NCBI RefSeq assembly: GCF_000763905.1
Contig: NZ_JRKN01000001.1
Coordinates: forward strand, 1 to 64,000
DNA: 64,000 nucleotides
Reading direction: 5' to 3'
Source: Paracoccus halophilus
GTDB lineage: Bacteria; Pseudomonadota; Alphaproteobacteria; Rhodobacterales; Rhodobacteraceae
Shown here: positions 1 through 7,950 of the stretch, one piece after another
How positions within the stretch are numbered: the stretch's first letter is position 1
Layout: every line of letters starts with the position of its first letter
Made by a program: the position numbers and the translations under genes
Notes under the pieces: model-generated
What the model was told of the DNA's origin: nothing
Databases searched by the model: none
Seen by the model: the letters and a program-made list of their open reading frames with translations, nothing else

Positions 1-432
1 ATGGGGTAGCGTTTGAACTTCGACCGCTTCGGCTTGTCGCCTTCCATATCAGGCAGACGCGAGATGCCATGTCGCTGCAGACAGCGGTGCAGCGCAGATC
101 GCGTCAGGTGCGGGATGGACGGCTGCAGGGCGTAAAGGCAGTCGTCCAATGGCAGAAGTGTATGGCGCCGGAAGGCAACGATCGCCGCCTCTTCATCCTC
201 AGACAGGATCGTAGAGCGCGGTTTCGATGGCCCGGTCTTCATATCCTCGACCATCGCGCGTTTGCGCCACTTCGCAACGGTCTTGGGGTTGATGCCCAAC
301 TCCCGGCTCAGCTGCGCGAGCGAAGTTTGCGATCATTCGGGCCAGCCCTTGGACCGATGGCGGGCAGGCCCTCATTATTGCTGCTCGGACAGCGTGCGTC
401 GTCGTGGCGCTGCAGTGACGAATTTGTCCCAT
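1..432 (-). pseudogene. IS481-type transposase, frameshifted, cut by window edge
   Basis: The complement starts at 432 with MGQIRHCSATTTHAVRAAI, the familiar N-terminus of a group of IS481-type DDE transposases. It then runs through about 50 bases of unrelated-looking sequence. The expected helix-turn-helix reading (SLAQLSRELGINPKTVAKW) resumes in another frame near 325. That second frame stays open to base 1, reading LPLDDCLYALQPSIPHLTRS and then the DMEGDKPKRSKFK region, and leaves the window before the DDE catalytic core. At least one insertion or frameshift therefore separates the start from the body, so I call it a pseudogene. The family comes from remembered sequence resemblance; ISfinder was not consulted. 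Confidence 0.75.
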
Positions 433-675
433 AGCGCATCCTTCCAGTCTAAAGAAAGGATCGCACCATCAAACCGTGGGATCAAACAACTAATGCGCCG
501 GTGCAGGCCTTCGAGCAGTTGGCTTTCTGGTGAGGCAGCGCAGTATTCTACGCTGAGTCTGCCTCAAAATGGCGGTTTCGTCCGCATGTCCGCAATTCGT
601 TCGTAATCCGGCCAATATCTCCTGTGAGGATCCGGTCGCGAGCGCCAGCCCATATCTTGAAGCAGGACAAGGTCT
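433..675. other. No recognisable gene; decayed spacer
   Basis: This stretch lies between the transposase fragment and the toxin-antitoxin operator. No coding frame here resembles a known family. Bases 454-488 closely resemble bases 51232-51266 (about 5-6 differences in 35), which suggests it includes an insertion-sequence end shared by two places in the window. Confidence 0.4.
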
Positions 676-700
676 GATATACATTTTCGATATGCATATC
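676..700. promoter_or_regulatory. Inverted repeat, likely TA operator
   Basis: GATATACAT (676-684) and ATGCATATC (692-700) form an inverted repeat, matching at 8 of 9 positions, around a 7-base centre. It ends 16 bases before the antitoxin start. Palindromes containing ATATGCATAT-like cores are typical of vapBC-type autoregulatory operators bound by AbrB-fold antitoxins. The assignment is by position and shape. Confidence 0.55.
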
Positions 701-716
701 CGGGAAGGGCATGGAA

Positions 717-944
717 ATGCAGGTAGCAAAATGGGGGAACTCGCTGGCGGTTCGGCTACCTGCCGAACTTGTGCGCTAACTCGGCCTTAAGGCAGGTGAC
801 GAGATCGAGCTGCATCGGACACGATCCGGGCTGGCCATCAGCCGCCGTCACTCGTCCAATGAAGTGCTGGCGGAACTGCGAAAATTCCGCGGGCGCCTTT
901 CTGCGGCGGACAGGTTGACCCGCGACCAGGCGAATGCGCGCTGA
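717..944 (+). pseudogene. AbrB-fold antitoxin (VapB-like) with internal stop
   Basis: The frame from ATG 717 reads MQVAKWGNSLAVRLPAELVR, then TAA at 777-779. It continues in the same frame as LGLKAGDEIELHRTRSGLAI, then ...EVLAELRKFRGRL...DRLTRDQANAR, with the natural stop at 942-944. This is the full length (75 codons) of an AbrB/MazE-like antitoxin with one nonsense codon in the DNA-binding domain, between the AVRLP strand and the LKAGDEIEL strand. The 3' end overlaps the toxin ATG at 934 by 11 bases, the usual TA arrangement. Unless the stop is read through, no full antitoxin can be made. Confidence 0.8.
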
Positions 945-1287
945 CTTTTTCGACACGAACATCATTCTCTCTCTGCTGGATGATGGCCCGAAAGCTGAAA
1001 TTGCCGAGAGCCTCCTGGCCGAAGGGGGAATGGTCAGCGTTCAGGTGCTGAACGAAGCGCTGGTAAACTGCATCCGTAAGGCCCGCATGTCCTGGCACGA
1101 GGCCGGTGATTTCCTGGCCGGAATCCGTCAGCTTTGCCAGACGACCGACCTCACCGCCGAAATCCACGATATCCCGTTTCCCGCGGTTCTCAACCCGAAA
1201 AAGCCGCCGATACGGCCCAAACGGCACAGCTCAAACTCGATCGCAACGCTGCGTAGAATACTGACTGTCACGCTGGCACGCAGATAG
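934..1287 (+). pseudogene. PIN-domain toxin (VapC-like), C-terminally replaced
   Basis: The start reads MRADFFDTNIILSLLDD, the first PIN-domain strand with its acidic residue in the DTN motif. The next conserved acidic residue is the E of VLNEALVNC. Similarity is good to about residue 80 (TTDLTAEIHDI). The sequence then becomes Pro/Lys/Arg-rich and unrelated (from about base 1174). The C-terminal half, with the remaining acidic catalytic residues, is missing. PIN toxins of this type are about 130-140 residues; only about 80 here are native. Toxin inactivation fits the nonsense mutation in the partner antitoxin. The expected activity of the intact family is RNA endonuclease. Confidence 0.75.
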
Positions 1288-1374
1288 ATGCGATGTCCAT
1301 GCGGCACCCAGATTAAACCATCTCTTGTGACCCAGTAAGAGTAACCGTCGCTGCGGCCACGGATCGAAGCGCGG

Positions 1375-2133
1375 TTAACGATAAGAGGGCGGGGGTGCGT
1401 AGCCGGACCCGGGACCGTCCCCGTTTTCGGGAAACGCGCAGGGGGCCTCTCCGCAACGCGGCTGCCCCGAGGGCGCCGGTGCGGTCAGTTCAAAGACGGC
1501 CGTTCCGATCACGCCTGTATTCGAACGCGATCCGGCCGCGCTGTTTGCCGCATAGGAATCGTCCACGCTGGCGAAACGGAACGCCGCGACTTCGCTGCTG
1601 CTCTTGCGGAAACCCTTGATCTGGAATATCGCGCCGGGCCGCAGGACATATCCCCGGTTGCCAAGGCTGCCGGGTCTGCCGCTCAGGACATCCAGACCGT
1701 CCACTGTCGCGACAATCTCATAGGTCCTCGTCCTCGAATAGTTGCGATATTGAAGGGTGTATCTTTCTCCGCTCCGGCCCTGCAGGCGCTCGACGCCATC
1801 CCTGCGATAGATCGGCCATGCCGTGCCGTTTTCTCTGAGCACACGAAGCCCGACCCGCCCATCCGCGGCCTGCACCTCGCGCAGGACCTCGCCATCGCCG
1901 CGCGCCGCAGAGTAATGCAATGTCTGTACGGACAGGGCGGTGTCGCTTTTCCTGCGCAGGCTGACGGTGCTGACATTCGACTCGAGACCTTCGCCCCAGC
2001 TTGTGCCAAGCCTTGTGCTTTTCTCATCAGGGCGCGTATCGGGCGGGGCTGCCGCGCATGCACCCAGCAGCAATAGACCCAGAAGCACCAGGATTTTGCC
2101 AGCAGGGAGGCATATCGCGCGCAGGAATGTCAT
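1375..2133 (-). CDS. Predicted lipoprotein of unknown function
   Basis: I start at codon 25 of the longest frame (ATG 2133), because a typical lipoprotein signal follows at once: MTFLRAICLPAGKILVLLGL, then the lipobox LGAC. The mature part (about 220 residues) has alternating polar and hydrophobic strands and a Pro/Gly-rich tail (GPGSGYAPPPSYR), with no motif I recognise. The product is probably anchored in the inner or outer membrane facing the periplasm. It stands alone. The longer frame to 2205 would place 24 Arg-rich residues before the signal and is less likely. Confidence 0.65.
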   Translation of the reverse strand: MTFLRAICLPAGKILVLLGLLLLGACAAAPPDTRPDEKSTRLGTSWGEGLESNVSTVSLRRKSDTALSVQTLHYSAARGDGEVLREVQAADGRVGLRVLRENGTAWPIYRRDGVERLQGRSGERYTLQYRNYSRTRTYEIVATVDGLDVLSGRPGSLGNRGYVLRPGAIFQIKGFRKSSSEVAAFRFASVDDSYAANSAAGSRSNTGVIGTAVFELTAPAPSGQPRCGEAPCAFPENGDGPGSGYAPPPSYR

Positions 2134-2256
2134 GGCAGGGTTTGTCCGTGTTTCCAATCTTTCGAGAGAATAGGATTGCCTTTCCGATACATGCAACCTT
2201 CGCACGGCTGATCTTGCCCCAACATTCCCGACGGCCCAGCTGCCTGCCGGAAATGG

Positions 2257-3126
2257 TCAATCCACCAACCGGCTTTGCACACTCTCGGCCCAATCCCGAA
2301 ACGGCAGCACCCGCCCGTTCCTGCGGCTTTCCGCCACCAGATCCAGATCCACCGATGCCTTGACCCAGCCGGGGACGTCCATTTCCCCCTCGGCCACGAC
2401 GCCGCTTTCCGGCCAGAACCCGTCCGAAGGCGCATAGATCGCCGCGCGGCCCCGGTTCTCGTCGATGGCGGGGTTCCAGGCCACATTGCCGACCGTGGGC
2501 GAATGGACCACCACGCATTGGCTTTCCAGCGCCCGCGCCATGGCCCCCACGCGGACCCGGTTGAAGCCCGCAACCGTGTCGGTGCAACTGGGCGTCAGGA
2601 TGATTTCCACGCCAGCCTCGGCCAGGGCGCGGGCCAGCAGCGGAAACTCGGCGTCGTAGCAGATCAACACGCCCAAGCGCCCCAGGGGCGTGTCAAGGAC
2701 GCGCAGGCCGGGGGCGCCGGTCACGTGCCATTCCTCGCGCTCGAAGCGGGTCATGATCTGCTTGTCCTGATGGCCGATGCGGCCCTGCGGTCCGAACAGC
2801 ACCGCACGATTGACCGGGCGCGACCCCTCGAAGGCGGGGCCCGAGGCGGCAAGGATATGGAGCCCATGCGCCGCTGCCAGTTCCGCATGCAGCGTGTCGC
2901 GGGCGGGGGCGTGGCGGGCGACCTCGTGCAGCGATGCCTCGAGATCGGCGGCGATTTCGAGGCCGCCCAGCGAAGCCAGCTCCATCGCGCCATATTCGGG
3001 AAAGACCAGCAGGTCGCAATCGGCGGCCTCCTGCACCCAGCGGGTGATCTTGGCGCGATAGGCGTCGAATCCCTCGAACCAGTCGATGGGATATGCGGCA
3101 GAGGCGATCCTGACGATGCGGGTCAC
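2257..3126 (-). CDS. Carbon-nitrogen hydrolase (nitrilase superfamily)
   Basis: A cytosolic amidase or nitrilase-like enzyme hydrolysing a C-N bond through a Glu-Lys-Cys triad. All three are visible: Glu44 in LVFPEYGAMEL, Lys122 in HQDKQIMTRFE and Cys156 in VLICYDAEFP. The length of 289 residues fits one catalytic domain. I use the GTG at 3126, whose GTGA overlaps the stop of the upstream acetyltransferase; the longer ATG frame would run well into that gene. It is the third gene of an operon with a GNAT enzyme and a SnoaL-like protein. In other bacteria a GNAT domain fused or next to this hydrolase type is common. The substrate cannot be told. Confidence 0.85.
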   Translation of the reverse strand: MTRIVRIASAAYPIDWFEGFDAYRAKITRWVQEAADCDLLVFPEYGAMELASLGGLEIAADLEASLHEVARHAPARDTLHAELAAAHGLHILAASGPAFEGSRPVNRAVLFGPQGRIGHQDKQIMTRFEREEWHVTGAPGLRVLDTPLGRLGVLICYDAEFPLLARALAEAGVEIILTPSCTDTVAGFNRVRVGAMARALESQCVVVHSPTVGNVAWNPAIDENRGRAAIYAPSDGFWPESGVVAEGEMDVPGWVKASVDLDLVAESRRNGRVLPFRDWAESVQSRLVD

Positions 3127-3704
3127 AGGTCTTTCATCCAGAATTGCAGGGATTTGCGCGAGGGGGCGGGTCGGTCGCGGTCCTTCCATTCGAACTCGGC
3201 CACCACCCCGGGCAGCGGCGCATAACCGCGCTTGCGCCAGAAACCGTCAAGCGGGCGGTAATCCACGGGGCGTAGCGGGTGATCGGCGGGGCGGATCACG
3301 CTGCAGAACGCGCTGTAGCGGCGGCCAAGCGCGCGGGCCTGTGCCTCGCGCCCCTCGAAAAAGGCATGACCCAGCCCCTGGCCGCGATAGGCGGGCAACA
3401 GCACCGATTCCGCGCAGTAGAAGATGTCCTCCAGCGGCTCGGGCCGGGCGGCAAAGGCGGCCGCGAAATCATCGGCGTGATGCTCCATCGGGGCGCCGGT
3501 CGCGGCGCCGATGATCCGCGCGCCGTCATAGGCCGCGACCACCACCGCGCCGGGCGTCTGATAGGCGCGCAGATATTCGCGTTCGTAATCCGCATCGCCG
3601 TCATAGAGATAGGGCCAGTCCCGGAACACGGCGATGCGCAGCCGGGCGAGGTCGTCCAGCACCTCGGCCACGGCATCGCCGGTCAGGACGCGGGTTTCCG
3701 TCAT
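3123..3704 (-). CDS. GNAT-family N-acetyltransferase
   Basis: 193 residues. The acetyl-CoA binding segment is visible as SVLLPAYRGQGLGHAFFEGRE, the Q/RxxGxG/A motif of GNAT enzymes, preceded by the strand VVVAAYDGARIIGAATG. The C-terminal part (DYRPLDGFWRKRGYAPL) is a typical final GNAT strand and loop. The start is ATG 3704, which shares ATGA with the stop of the upstream SnoaL-like gene; 3' it overlaps the nitrilase by GTGA. The three genes must be translationally coupled. The acceptor substrate is unknown; a function linked to the amidase next door is plausible. Confidence 0.85.
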   Translation of the reverse strand: MTETRVLTGDAVAEVLDDLARLRIAVFRDWPYLYDGDADYEREYLRAYQTPGAVVVAAYDGARIIGAATGAPMEHHADDFAAAFAARPEPLEDIFYCAESVLLPAYRGQGLGHAFFEGREAQARALGRRYSAFCSVIRPADHPLRPVDYRPLDGFWRKRGYAPLPGVVAEFEWKDRDRPAPSRKSLQFWMKDL

Positions 3705-4102
3705 CCCGCGACCTGCCGGGTCCATTCGGCAAGGTTGTAATAGGTCGTCACCCGCGCGATCCTGCCGTCGCGGATGGTGAAGAAACTGCCGGCGGGCAGC
3801 TTGTAGGTCTGGCCGCGCGCCTCGGGCAGGCCCTCATCGGTGGCCAGATAGGTGCCGTTCACGGTGAATTCCGCTGCCGCGCGGTCGCCCGCCTCATTGG
3901 CGAAGATGACGATATCGGTCAGTTCTTCGCGATAGCTGCGCGTCATATGGGCGTTGAATTCGGCGAAGCTGTCCTTGCCGCGGCGGATGTCGCCCTCGTT
4001 CACGTGATGCTCGACCTCGTCATGCAGATAGGACAGCATCTCATCGGTGCGCCCGGCGTTGAAGGCGTCGTAATAGGCGGCGATCAGGGCCCTGGTATCC
4101 AT
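3701..4102 (-). CDS. SnoaL-like / ketosteroid-isomerase-fold protein
   Basis: 133 residues with the NTF2-like cone fold signature: an N-terminal helix followed by YYDAFNAGRTDEMLSYLHDE, then VEHHVNEG and a C-terminal sheet ending YNLAEWTRQVAG. Such proteins are small isomerases, hydrolases or binding proteins. The start has a clear Shine-Dalgarno (AAGGAGACGCC before ATG 4102). It is the first gene of the coupled trio with the GNAT and nitrilase-like enzymes. The specific reaction cannot be inferred. Confidence 0.75.
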   Translation of the reverse strand: MDTRALIAAYYDAFNAGRTDEMLSYLHDEVEHHVNEGDIRRGKDSFAEFNAHMTRSYREELTDIVIFANEAGDRAAAEFTVNGTYLATDEGLPEARGQTYKLPAGSFFTIRDGRIARVTTYYNLAEWTRQVAG

Positions 4103-4251
4103 TGGCGTCTCCTTGCGGTTTGGCTTGGTCTAGCGCGGGGCAGGGCGCGCGTCACCTGCGGCCTTGGGATGAGCATTAACCCTTCTTCAATTCTGACGCA
4201 TTATTCCCATCGAGAGGCTGCTGGTGTAGCGATGAGAGGCAGGAAAAGGAT

Positions 4252-5649
4252 ATGCCCATGACCGCTCAGGACCAGATGCCCGCGCGACAGATCGACTGTT
4301 TCAAGGCCTATGACGTGCGCGGCCGGCTGGGCAGCGCGCTGGACGAAGATGTGGCCTATCGAATCGGCCGGGCGTTCGCGCAGGTGCTGGGCGCGCGGGA
4401 TGTGATCGTCGGGCGCGACAGCCGCGAAACCTCGCCCGGACTGGCGGCGGCGCTGATCCGGGGGCTGACCGATGCCGGCGCCGATGTCCGCGATCTGGGT
4501 CTGGCCGGCACCGAAGAGATGTATTTCGCCACCGCCCGTTTCGGCGCCGATGGCGGTATCGAGGTGACCGCCTCGCATAATCCGATCGACTATAACGGCA
4601 TGAAACTGGTCGGGCGCGATGCCGCGCCGCTGGACCCCGAGGGTGATTTCGCCGACATCGCGGCGCTGGCGCGCTCGGGCCGGTTCGCCGCGCCCGCGCG
4701 GCGGGGTGCGGCGCGCGCGTTTTCGCAGGCGCGCGAAACCTATGCCGGGGCGATGGTGGATTTCATCGACGTGGCCGCCCTGCGGCCGATGACGGTGCTG
4801 GTCAATGCCGGCAATGGCACGGCCGGGCCGACCTTCGACGCGATCGCCGCCGAACTTGAACGGCGCGGCGCGCCCTTGCGGTTCATCCGTATCAACCACC
4901 AGCCGGATGCCGCCTTTCCGAACGGCATCCCGAACCCGCTATTGCCGGAAAACCAGCCGATGACGGCGCATGCGGTGCGCGCGCATGGCGCCGATCTGGG
5001 CGTGGCCTGGGACGGCGATTTCGATCGCTGCTTCTTTTTCGACGCGCGGGGGAACTTCATTCCGGGCGAATATATCGTCGGACTGCTGGCCACCGCCTTT
5101 CTGGAAAAGCATCCGGGCGAAAAGATCGTCCATGACCCGCGGGTGGTCATGAACACGCGCGACATGATCGCGAGGGCGGGCGGGCAGGCGGTGCAGGCGC
5201 GGACCGGGCATGCCTTTGTCAAGCGCGTGATGCGCGAGACCGGCGCGATCTATGGCGGAGAAATGTCCGCCCATCACTATTTCCGCGATTTCCACTTTGC
5301 CGATAGCGGCATGGTGCCCTGGCTTCTGATGGTCGAACTGCTGTCGCGCCGGCAGACCAGCCTGACCGATCTGCTGGCCGAGCGGATGCGGGCCTTCCCG
5401 TCATCGGGCGAGATCAATTTTCTTCTGGACGATCCGGAGGCCGCGATTTCGCGGGTGGTCGCGCATTTCGCCCCGCAAGCGTCGCGGCGCGACGAGACCG
5501 ACGGCATCAGCCTGGAGTTTCAGGACTGGCGGTTCAACCTGCGGCGCTCGAACACCGAACCGGTGGTGCGCCTGAATGTCGAATCGCGCGGCGATCCCGG
5601 GCTGGTCGCGACCCGCCGGGCCGAGATCGAGGCGCTGCTGAAGGGCTGA
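4252..5649 (+). CDS. manB: Phosphomannomutase / phosphoglucomutase
   Basis: An alpha-D-phosphohexomutase interconverting hexose 6- and 1-phosphates for sugar-nucleotide synthesis. The four family loops are present: phosphoserine loop VTASHNP (Ser108), metal-binding WDGDFDRCFF, sugar-recognition GGEMSAHHYF, and phosphate-binding RRSNTEPVVRLNVE. Its 465 residues is the usual length. ATG 4252 and ATG 4258 are both possible; AGGAAAAGGA just upstream serves either. It lies beside polysaccharide-export genes, so it likely supplies mannose- or glucose-1-phosphate for surface glycan. Its stop directly abuts the stop of convergent kpsT. Whether it prefers Man or Glc phosphates cannot be read from sequence. 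Confidence 0.9.
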   Translation: MPMTAQDQMPARQIDCFKAYDVRGRLGSALDEDVAYRIGRAFAQVLGARDVIVGRDSRETSPGLAAALIRGLTDAGADVRDLGLAGTEEMYFATARFGADGGIEVTASHNPIDYNGMKLVGRDAAPLDPEGDFADIAALARSGRFAAPARRGAARAFSQARETYAGAMVDFIDVAALRPMTVLVNAGNGTAGPTFDAIAAELERRGAPLRFIRINHQPDAAFPNGIPNPLLPENQPMTAHAVRAHGADLGVAWDGDFDRCFFFDARGNFIPGEYIVGLLATAFLEKHPGEKIVHDPRVVMNTRDMIARAGGQAVQARTGHAFVKRVMRETGAIYGGEMSAHHYFRDFHFADSGMVPWLLMVELLSRRQTSLTDLLAERMRAFPSSGEINFLLDDPEAAISRVVAHFAPQASRRDETDGISLEFQDWRFNLRRSNTEPVVRLNVESRGDPGLVATRRAEIEALLKG

Positions 5650-6330
5650 TCAGTCGTCGTCGGGCGCCGCGGCAGGGACGCGCAGGATCGCCTCGTGATA
5701 GGCGATGGCTTCGTCCAGATCGCTGAACACGCTCAGATGGCCGCGATCCAGAACCGCGCCCATATTGCACATCCGGCGGATCATCGGCATCGAGTGACTG
5801 ACCACGATGGCGCTGGAACGGGCCATGCGGTCGCGAAAGACGCTTTGCGATTTGGCGCGGAAATCCGCATCGCCGACGCTGGTCACCTCATCGACCAGAT
5901 AGGTGTCGAAGTGAATGCCCATGCTGGTGCCCATCGCCAGCCGCGACCGCATCCCCGAGGAATAGCTGGAGAAGGGCTGATGGAAATGCTGCCCCAGTTC
6001 GGCGAAATCCTCGACATAGGCGACCAGCTCGTCGGTATCGACGCCATAGATCCGGGCCACGAAGCGCACGTTCTGGGCGCCGGTCAGATCGGCGTGGAAA
6101 CTGCCCGAAAAGCCGACCGGCCATGAAATGGTGCCGTCCGAAAGCACCCGGCCCGAGGTCGGCGAGACGGTGCCGGCGATAATGCGCAGCAATGTCGATT
6201 TCCCCGCCCCGTTGCGGCCCAGCAGCGCGACCGCCGAGCCGGTCGGAAAGACCGCGTTCAGATTGTCCGCGACCACCGTCTTGCGGCCCTTGAGCCGGTA
6301 AACCTTGGTCAGGTTCTCAAGCAGGATCAT
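5650..6330 (-). CDS. kpsT: Polysaccharide export ABC transporter ATPase, KpsT/CtrD family
   Basis: The nucleotide-binding subunit that powers export of capsule or related polysaccharide through the inner membrane. It has Walker A LLGRNGAGKST (residues 37-47), signature SSGMRSRLAMG, Walker B TYLVDEV and switch His in VVSHSMP. The 226 residues and the absence of a C-terminal carbohydrate-binding domain match KpsT/BexA/CtrD rather than the longer Wzt type. It lies 3 bases after kpsE on the same strand; the permease is divergent at 7951. Confidence 0.9.
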   Translation of the reverse strand: MILLENLTKVYRLKGRKTVVADNLNAVFPTGSAVALLGRNGAGKSTLLRIIAGTVSPTSGRVLSDGTISWPVGFSGSFHADLTGAQNVRFVARIYGVDTDELVAYVEDFAELGQHFHQPFSSYSSGMRSRLAMGTSMGIHFDTYLVDEVTSVGDADFRAKSQSVFRDRMARSSAIVVSHSMPMIRRMCNMGAVLDRGHLSVFSDLDEAIAYHEAILRVPAAAPDDD

Positions 6331-6333
6331 GGC

Positions 6334-7869
6334 TCAGCGGCGGTCGCGGATACTGTAATAGATCAGGGCCAGGATAGACCAGCCGGTCAGCAGCATGCCC
6401 GTGACCATCAGAAACAGCCACAGCCGGTCCGGCTCGGTCGCGCTTTGCGCGACCTTGGGTTCGATATGGGCGGCGAGATAGCGTGACTTGCGCTGCGCCT
6501 CGGCCAGCGCTGCCTCATAGGAGACGCGGGCCGCGCGATAGGCGCCCTCGGCGAATTCGCGGTCCACGGCCAGCTTTTCGTATTCCGCCATCAACTGGGC
6601 ATAGCTTTCCCCCGAGGGGCCCTGGCCCGCGGCGCCGAACTTGCTGCGCTCGGCCTCGATCAGACGGCGCAGGGCATCGATCTTTTGTTGCGACTGGATC
6701 ACCCGCTGATCGGTGGGTCGCGCGTTCTCGACCAGCAGGTCATGGGCCACCAGCGCCTCGGCCAGCTGCGCCTGAAGGCCGCTCAGCACGCCCATCTGGC
6801 CGGCCAGATCCGCCTCGGGGTCAACGATCTGCGATTGCATGCGGAATGCCGTCATCGCCTGGCGGGTCCTGGTCAGTTCCTCGCGCGCCTTGTCCAGCTC
6901 GGCCCGGGTCAGGCGGGTCGTATCCTCGCGCGCGATGGCCGACAGATCGTTGATCTTGGACGAGCTTTCCTCGAACACGGCGGCGGCGATCCGCTGCGCG
7001 TCCTCGGGCGTGAAGGCGCTGACCTTGAGCGTGATCAGGTCGCTGGAACTGTCGTGAAGCACCTTGACCTGACGCTGCCAGTATTCGGTCAGATCCTCGA
7101 TATGGTCTTCGGGATCGGCGGCAAAGACGAAATCGCGCGGCCATTCGCGCGAGAACATCCCCCGCAGGTCCAGCTTTTCATCGATCTTTTCGACCATATC
7201 CTGGCTGCGGATATATTCATAAAGGATATCGGTGTCCGAGGCGCCGGTGCTTCCCGCCAGCGGTGCCAGGCCGCCCAGCAGGTCGATCGCCGGTGTCGCC
7301 TCTTCCTTGCGGACCGAAAAGCCCACGGTCGAGACGTACTGATCGCTGGCCCGCACCCACAGATACCAGCCCCAGATCGCCGCCGGCAGCAGCACGATCA
7401 CGATGAAAGAGATCAGCAGCAGCCAGTGGCGCCGGCGCGGATAGGCCGAACTGACGGTCGGCCGCACCGGTATCGCCTGCTGCGGCGGCGCCGCGCCCGC
7501 CGGCAAGGCCTGGGCGGCAGGATGGGCGGCGGGCTTGTTCATCGGGCGCACCGGGATCGGCTGGTTTTGCTGGCGCAGGGCAAGTGCCTGCGCGCGCTTC
7601 GCCTTGGCCTGCTGCGCCTTGGCCTGTTCCTCTTTGACCCGCGCCGCCCGTTGCTGCCGCGCCAAATCCTGCTGACCGGCCTCCGGCCGGGGGCGGGGCG
7701 CGGCTTCGGCGTCGCCGCTTGCATTCTGCGGTCTGTCATTCACGAGCGCGGGCTTGTCCGGAAACGGCCGGTTCGTCCTGGGCTGCGGCGCGGCGCCATC
7801 CTGCCCGCCGGATTTCTGCCGGGCAGGCTGAACGGCCTTGCCATCGTTCGGATGTGAAGAGCTCGTCAC
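6334..7869 (-). CDS. kpsE: Polysaccharide export inner-membrane co-polymerase-like protein, KpsE/CtrB family
   Basis: 511 residues with a GTG start. Residues 1-145 are a Pro/Gln/Ala-rich cytoplasmic extension (repeated QQAKAKRAQAL-type stretches). A first membrane helix follows (LLLISFIVIVLLPAAIWGW), then a periplasmic domain with long coiled coil (about residues 290-450) and a last helix (LWLFLMVTGMLLTGWSIL). That two-helix hairpin with coiled coil is the KpsE/BexC/CtrB plan, which links the ABC transporter to the outer-membrane channel. The Pro-rich N-terminal tail is longer than in the enterobacterial proteins. No outer-membrane KpsD/CtrA partner is in the window. Confidence 0.88.
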   Translation of the reverse strand: MTSSSHPNDGKAVQPARQKSGGQDGAAPQPRTNRPFPDKPALVNDRPQNASGDAEAAPRPRPEAGQQDLARQQRAARVKEEQAKAQQAKAKRAQALALRQQNQPIPVRPMNKPAAHPAAQALPAGAAPPQQAIPVRPTVSSAYPRRRHWLLLISFIVIVLLPAAIWGWYLWVRASDQYVSTVGFSVRKEEATPAIDLLGGLAPLAGSTGASDTDILYEYIRSQDMVEKIDEKLDLRGMFSREWPRDFVFAADPEDHIEDLTEYWQRQVKVLHDSSSDLITLKVSAFTPEDAQRIAAAVFEESSSKINDLSAIAREDTTRLTRAELDKAREELTRTRQAMTAFRMQSQIVDPEADLAGQMGVLSGLQAQLAEALVAHDLLVENARPTDQRVIQSQQKIDALRRLIEAERSKFGAAGQGPSGESYAQLMAEYEKLAVDREFAEGAYRAARVSYEAALAEAQRKSRYLAAHIEPKVAQSATEPDRLWLFLMVTGMLLTGWSILALIYYSIRDRR

Positions 7870-7950
7870 CGCAGTTTTGCTTTCGCTGGTTTACCTTTTA
7901 GCCGCAGTTGATACATATTGCCGGTCGCCAAGACCAGCTTTTGCGTTCAC

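Noticed and set aside
1174-1374. A coding gene in the tail behind the broken PIN toxin
   Set aside because: Frames on both strands are short and without recognisable family; no ribosome site was seen.
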